From Sulfobacillus benefaciens (GTDB taxonomy: Bacteria > Bacillota > Sulfobacillia > Sulfobacillales > Sulfobacillaceae), in assembly GCA_003023695.1 (NCBI GenBank), contig PXYW01000030.1, positions 1 through 63,277 of the forward strand: 63,277 bases of DNA, read 5' to 3'. A program made the position numbers and the translations under genes. Within the stretch, counting starts at the first letter, position 1. Each line of letters starts with the position of its first letter. Positions 60,954-63,277 of this stretch are shown one piece after another. The notes beneath the pieces were generated by a model, which saw only the letters and a list, made by a program, of their open reading frames with translations, had not been told where the DNA came from and searched no databases.

Positions 60954-63002
60954 CTACTTATTGAGACCAATTTTGTCCAAAATGAACGCATATTCCTCGG
61001 CCAACTCAAGGATACGTTGATATCGGGCTGAAGAACCCCCGTGTCCCGCTCCCATATGAGTTTTTAACAGAAGACTATGATTATCTGTCTTCGTCACCCT
61101 GAGCCGCGCCACCCATTTTGCCGGCTCCCAGTATCCCACACGAGGATCGTTTAGGCCAGTAAACGCCAAAATATGGGGATACCTTTTAGCCTCCACATTG
61201 TCATAGGGGCTATAAGACTTCATGTAACCATAATACTCCGACTGCATCGGATTTCCCCATTCGTCCCATTCCAAGCTGGTCAGAGGAATAGTATCATCTA
61301 GCATCGTGTTAATCACATCGACAAAAGGAACCCCTGCGACCACCACTTGAAACAACTCTGGTGCCATGTTCAACACGGCACCCATAAGCAGTCCCCCTGC
61401 GCTGCGCCCCCGCGCAGCCAAGCGGCTGGGATTAGTATATCCTTGACGTATCAAGTCTTTAGCGACATCGATAAAGTCCGAAAATGTGTGCCGCTTTTGC
61501 AATAGTTTGCCATCGTGATACCACCCTTGGCCCATCTCGGCCCCTCCGCGTACATGGGCCATCACGAAAATCACGCCACGATCCAAAAGTGGCAGTCGCT
61601 TAGCATCAAAATTTGGGTCAATGCTCATCCCATAAGATCCGTATCCATACAAAATCAGCGGGGCAGGCCCATTATCCAACGCACCTTTACGGTAAACCAA
61701 GGAAACCGGAATTTGCACCCCATCTGCTGATGGGCTCCAAATCCTCCATTGCTGATATTGGTCTCTATGGTAGTCATCAGGAACAGGATCACTCCTCAAA
61801 ATCGACAATTCGCCCGTGGAAAGATCCAAACTCCACGTGGTCTTCGGAGTGATAAACGATTCGTAATGGATAAGCACTTCAGTGGTATCGTATTGTCGAT
61901 TAGTTCCTAGCCAGACATTGTAAAGGGATTCGGGCCAGGCGAGCATTTTGAGCGAGTCATCGCGGTACACCCAAATTTGCGTTAATCCTCCTTGACGGCC
62001 AAAGAGGATGAGGGCGTCCTGAAACGGGTGAATGGCTTCGATGTAACGGTCAGGGTTGTACTCGATAAGCTGCCGTAGTTCCCCATGGGGCTCGGTAACA
62101 TCGCACACCTTGACCGTAAAATTTTCCGCTCCCTCATTGGTCAACACGACAAAGTTTTGGCCCCAGTGTTCGAGGTCATATTTAATATCACGCCTTCGCG
62201 CTGCAAATCGCCGAAATTCCTCTGTCGCCACGTTTGCAGGCAAATACCACACCTCATCACTAGCCTTATTGTGACATTTAAAAAATAGATATTGACCACT
62301 ACGTGATTTATCAAGGGTCAAGGAAAAACTAGGGTCAGCTTCTTCATAGAGAAGTGTATCGGGTCCAAGATTGCCCAAGCGATGGCGCCATAGGCGATAG
62401 GGGCGTTGGGTGTCATCAACTGTCACGTAAAATATGTACTCTCCTGTTGCATCCCATTCAACACTGCCATATAAAAAGACATTGTCAATGCGATCAGGGT
62501 ACAGATGGCCAGTGGATAAATTTTTTATGTATAGCGTGTATCGATCGGTGCCATCGCGATTTTCCAGATAGGCTAACTTGGCATGATCAGGACTGACACG
62601 CTGAACCGTGACGCTTAAAAAATCGCTGCCAGTGGTCATTCGATTTAAATCCAGTATGAGCTCTTGGTGCCCCCCATCCAGTTCATTTCGGCTCCTGGCC
62701 CGGATGCGGAGGTAAACGGGATATTGCTGGTCCTTTTCAGTGCGGGAAAAGTAGTAAAACGGTCCGTCTTGATAAGGCACTTCTTCGTCCACCGGAGGGA
62801 TTCGACTCACCATGTCGTTGTAGAGCTGTTTGGTCAATGGTTCCAAAGGCTTCATCATGTGGTCATAATATTGATTTTCTTCTTCCAAATACCGTATCAC
62901 GTCTGGATCGTTGCGATCCCGCAGCCAATAGTAGTCGTCGGAACGAACGTCACCATGCAATAGATGGGGATGAGGAATACGTTTAGCAATAGGCGGATTC
63001 AT
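60954..63002 (-). CDS. ptrB: Oligopeptidase B (prolyl oligopeptidase family S9)
   Basis: 682 residues. An N-terminal beta-propeller follows AKRIPHPHLLHGDVRSDDYYWL; the C-terminal alpha/beta hydrolase has Ser in AARGRSAGGLLMGAVLN, Asp in TGLNDPRVGYWEPAKW and His in HMGAGHGGSSARY. The sequence GDVRSDDYYWLRD is typical of PtrB, a cytoplasmic peptidase cutting after Arg and Lys. AAGGAGG precedes ATG 63002. No signal peptide. Confidence 0.92.
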   Translation of the reverse strand: MNPPIAKRIPHPHLLHGDVRSDDYYWLRDRNDPDVIRYLEEENQYYDHMMKPLEPLTKQLYNDMVSRIPPVDEEVPYQDGPFYYFSRTEKDQQYPVYLRIRARSRNELDGGHQELILDLNRMTTGSDFLSVTVQRVSPDHAKLAYLENRDGTDRYTLYIKNLSTGHLYPDRIDNVFLYGSVEWDATGEYIFYVTVDDTQRPYRLWRHRLGNLGPDTLLYEEADPSFSLTLDKSRSGQYLFFKCHNKASDEVWYLPANVATEEFRRFAARRRDIKYDLEHWGQNFVVLTNEGAENFTVKVCDVTEPHGELRQLIEYNPDRYIEAIHPFQDALILFGRQGGLTQIWVYRDDSLKMLAWPESLYNVWLGTNRQYDTTEVLIHYESFITPKTTWSLDLSTGELSILRSDPVPDDYHRDQYQQWRIWSPSADGVQIPVSLVYRKGALDNGPAPLILYGYGSYGMSIDPNFDAKRLPLLDRGVIFVMAHVRGGAEMGQGWYHDGKLLQKRHTFSDFIDVAKDLIRQGYTNPSRLAARGRSAGGLLMGAVLNMAPELFQVVVAGVPFVDVINTMLDDTIPLTSLEWDEWGNPMQSEYYGYMKSYSPYDNVEAKRYPHILAFTGLNDPRVGYWEPAKWVARLRVTKTDNHSLLLKTHMGAGHGGSSARYQRILELAEEYAFILDKIGLNK

Positions 63003-63162
63003 CAAAAGCCTCCTTATCCTGAGACAAACTACGGTCCTTCTTTAGTAGTTCCCAAAACCAGCGTCCATATCTTCGCGAACTGAATCACGGAATCCTTCCA
63101 TCCACTGCCATGTTTTCACGCTATCCATGATTTTACCGCATATCTTCCGTCTGGAAAAAGGC

Positions 63163-63204
63163 GAAAAAGTAGCGTGCAGCCCCCTTTCACACGGACTGCA
63201 CGCT
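63163..63204 (-). terminator. Rho-independent terminator at the right edge
   Basis: A perfect 9 bp stem AGCGTGCAG / CTGCACGCT (63171-63179 with 63196-63204), followed on the minus strand by ACTTTTTCG. It ends a gene entering from the right edge. Confidence 0.75.
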
Positions 63205-63224
63205 AACATATACAAAAATAAACG

Positions 63225-63277
63225 CTAAGACACTCCGGATTTAAACAACATAATCCAGATGGACATGCCCACCATGC
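63225..63277 (-). CDS. Partial gene entering from the right edge, probable membrane protein C-terminus
   Basis: The last 16 codons of a minus-strand frame (MVGMSIWIMLFKSGVS), hydrophobic and ending in TAG 21 bp before a clear terminator. Frame choice rests on that geometry; the family cannot be told from so little. Confidence 0.4.
   Translation of the reverse strand, partial: MVGMSIWIMLFKSGVS

Overview
This 63 kb window looks like chromosome of a spore-forming, acid-loving Gram-positive bacterium of the Sulfobacillus type. That is an inference from gene content; no database was searched. The support is the Firmicute order tRNA-Ser / SRP RNA / dnaX / ebfC / recR / (DUF2508) / bofA, the pair rpoE-pyrG, BofA and DUF1540 proteins typical of spore formers, a c-di-AMP riboswitch, strong AGGAGG ribosome sites with many GTG and TTG starts, a haem A synthase implying aerobic respiration, and a large arsenic resistance block.

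Layout. 1-4.4 kb: the 5' tip of a 16S rRNA gene with tandem promoters, a divergent ABC-F gene behind a leader peptide, proline/arginine catabolism (rocA), a thioesterase and tRNA-Gln/tRNA-Glu. 4.4-7 kb: envelope stress (htpX-pspAB facing pspA-pspAA). 7-13 kb: DUF1540 protein, pyrG-rpoE, a riboswitch-controlled cell-wall hydrolase and nagZ. 12.9-18.2 kb: a beta-oxidation operon with a divergent MarR regulator, an IscA-like protein and a hotdog thioesterase. 18.4-27 kb: a broken pyrophosphatase gene, then arsenic genes: arsB with a flavoprotein, a cysteine-free homologue of sulfur oxygenase reductase, and an operon arsR-CMD-arsD-arsA-arsA-dsrE-like-fmdE-like. 27-32 kb: transporter, rRNA methyltransferase, FAD oxidase. 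32-35.8 kb: selD followed by a decayed zone with IS3, hicA and hydrolase remnants. 36-39 kb: gltX and an AbiEii-type pair. 39.3-51.8 kb: the dnaX-recR...bofA locus, split by an 8 kb insert carrying an IS110 scar, a K+ channel and a sulfur amino acid cluster (PLP gamma-lyase, permease, SorC regulator, methylthioribose kinase). 52-63 kb: a glutaredoxin gene with an in-frame UGA, a murein-peptide recycling pair (ykfC/ykfB), ctaA, a CDF metal exporter, a second UGA-containing gene, comEB, a DsrE protein and an oligopeptidase.

The most interesting thread is selenocysteine. Three genes are readable only if UGA is decoded as Sec: selD (UGA at 32012), an 81-residue glutaredoxin (UGA at 52035, motif U-x-x-C) and a 260-codon gene at 57921-58703 in which a degenerate pseudouridine-synthase-like domain runs, in the same frame and through UGA at 58500, into a U-x-x-C glutaredoxin domain. 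Each UGA is followed by a perfect 8 or 9 bp hairpin with a three-base loop starting in G. In the two glutaredoxin genes the stem starts exactly 15 nt after the UGA. Ordinary gene calling would truncate or split all three. selA, selB and tRNA-Sec are not in the window.

Limits: families were recognised by eye, starts were chosen from ribosome binding sites, and promoters and hairpins were found by hand.
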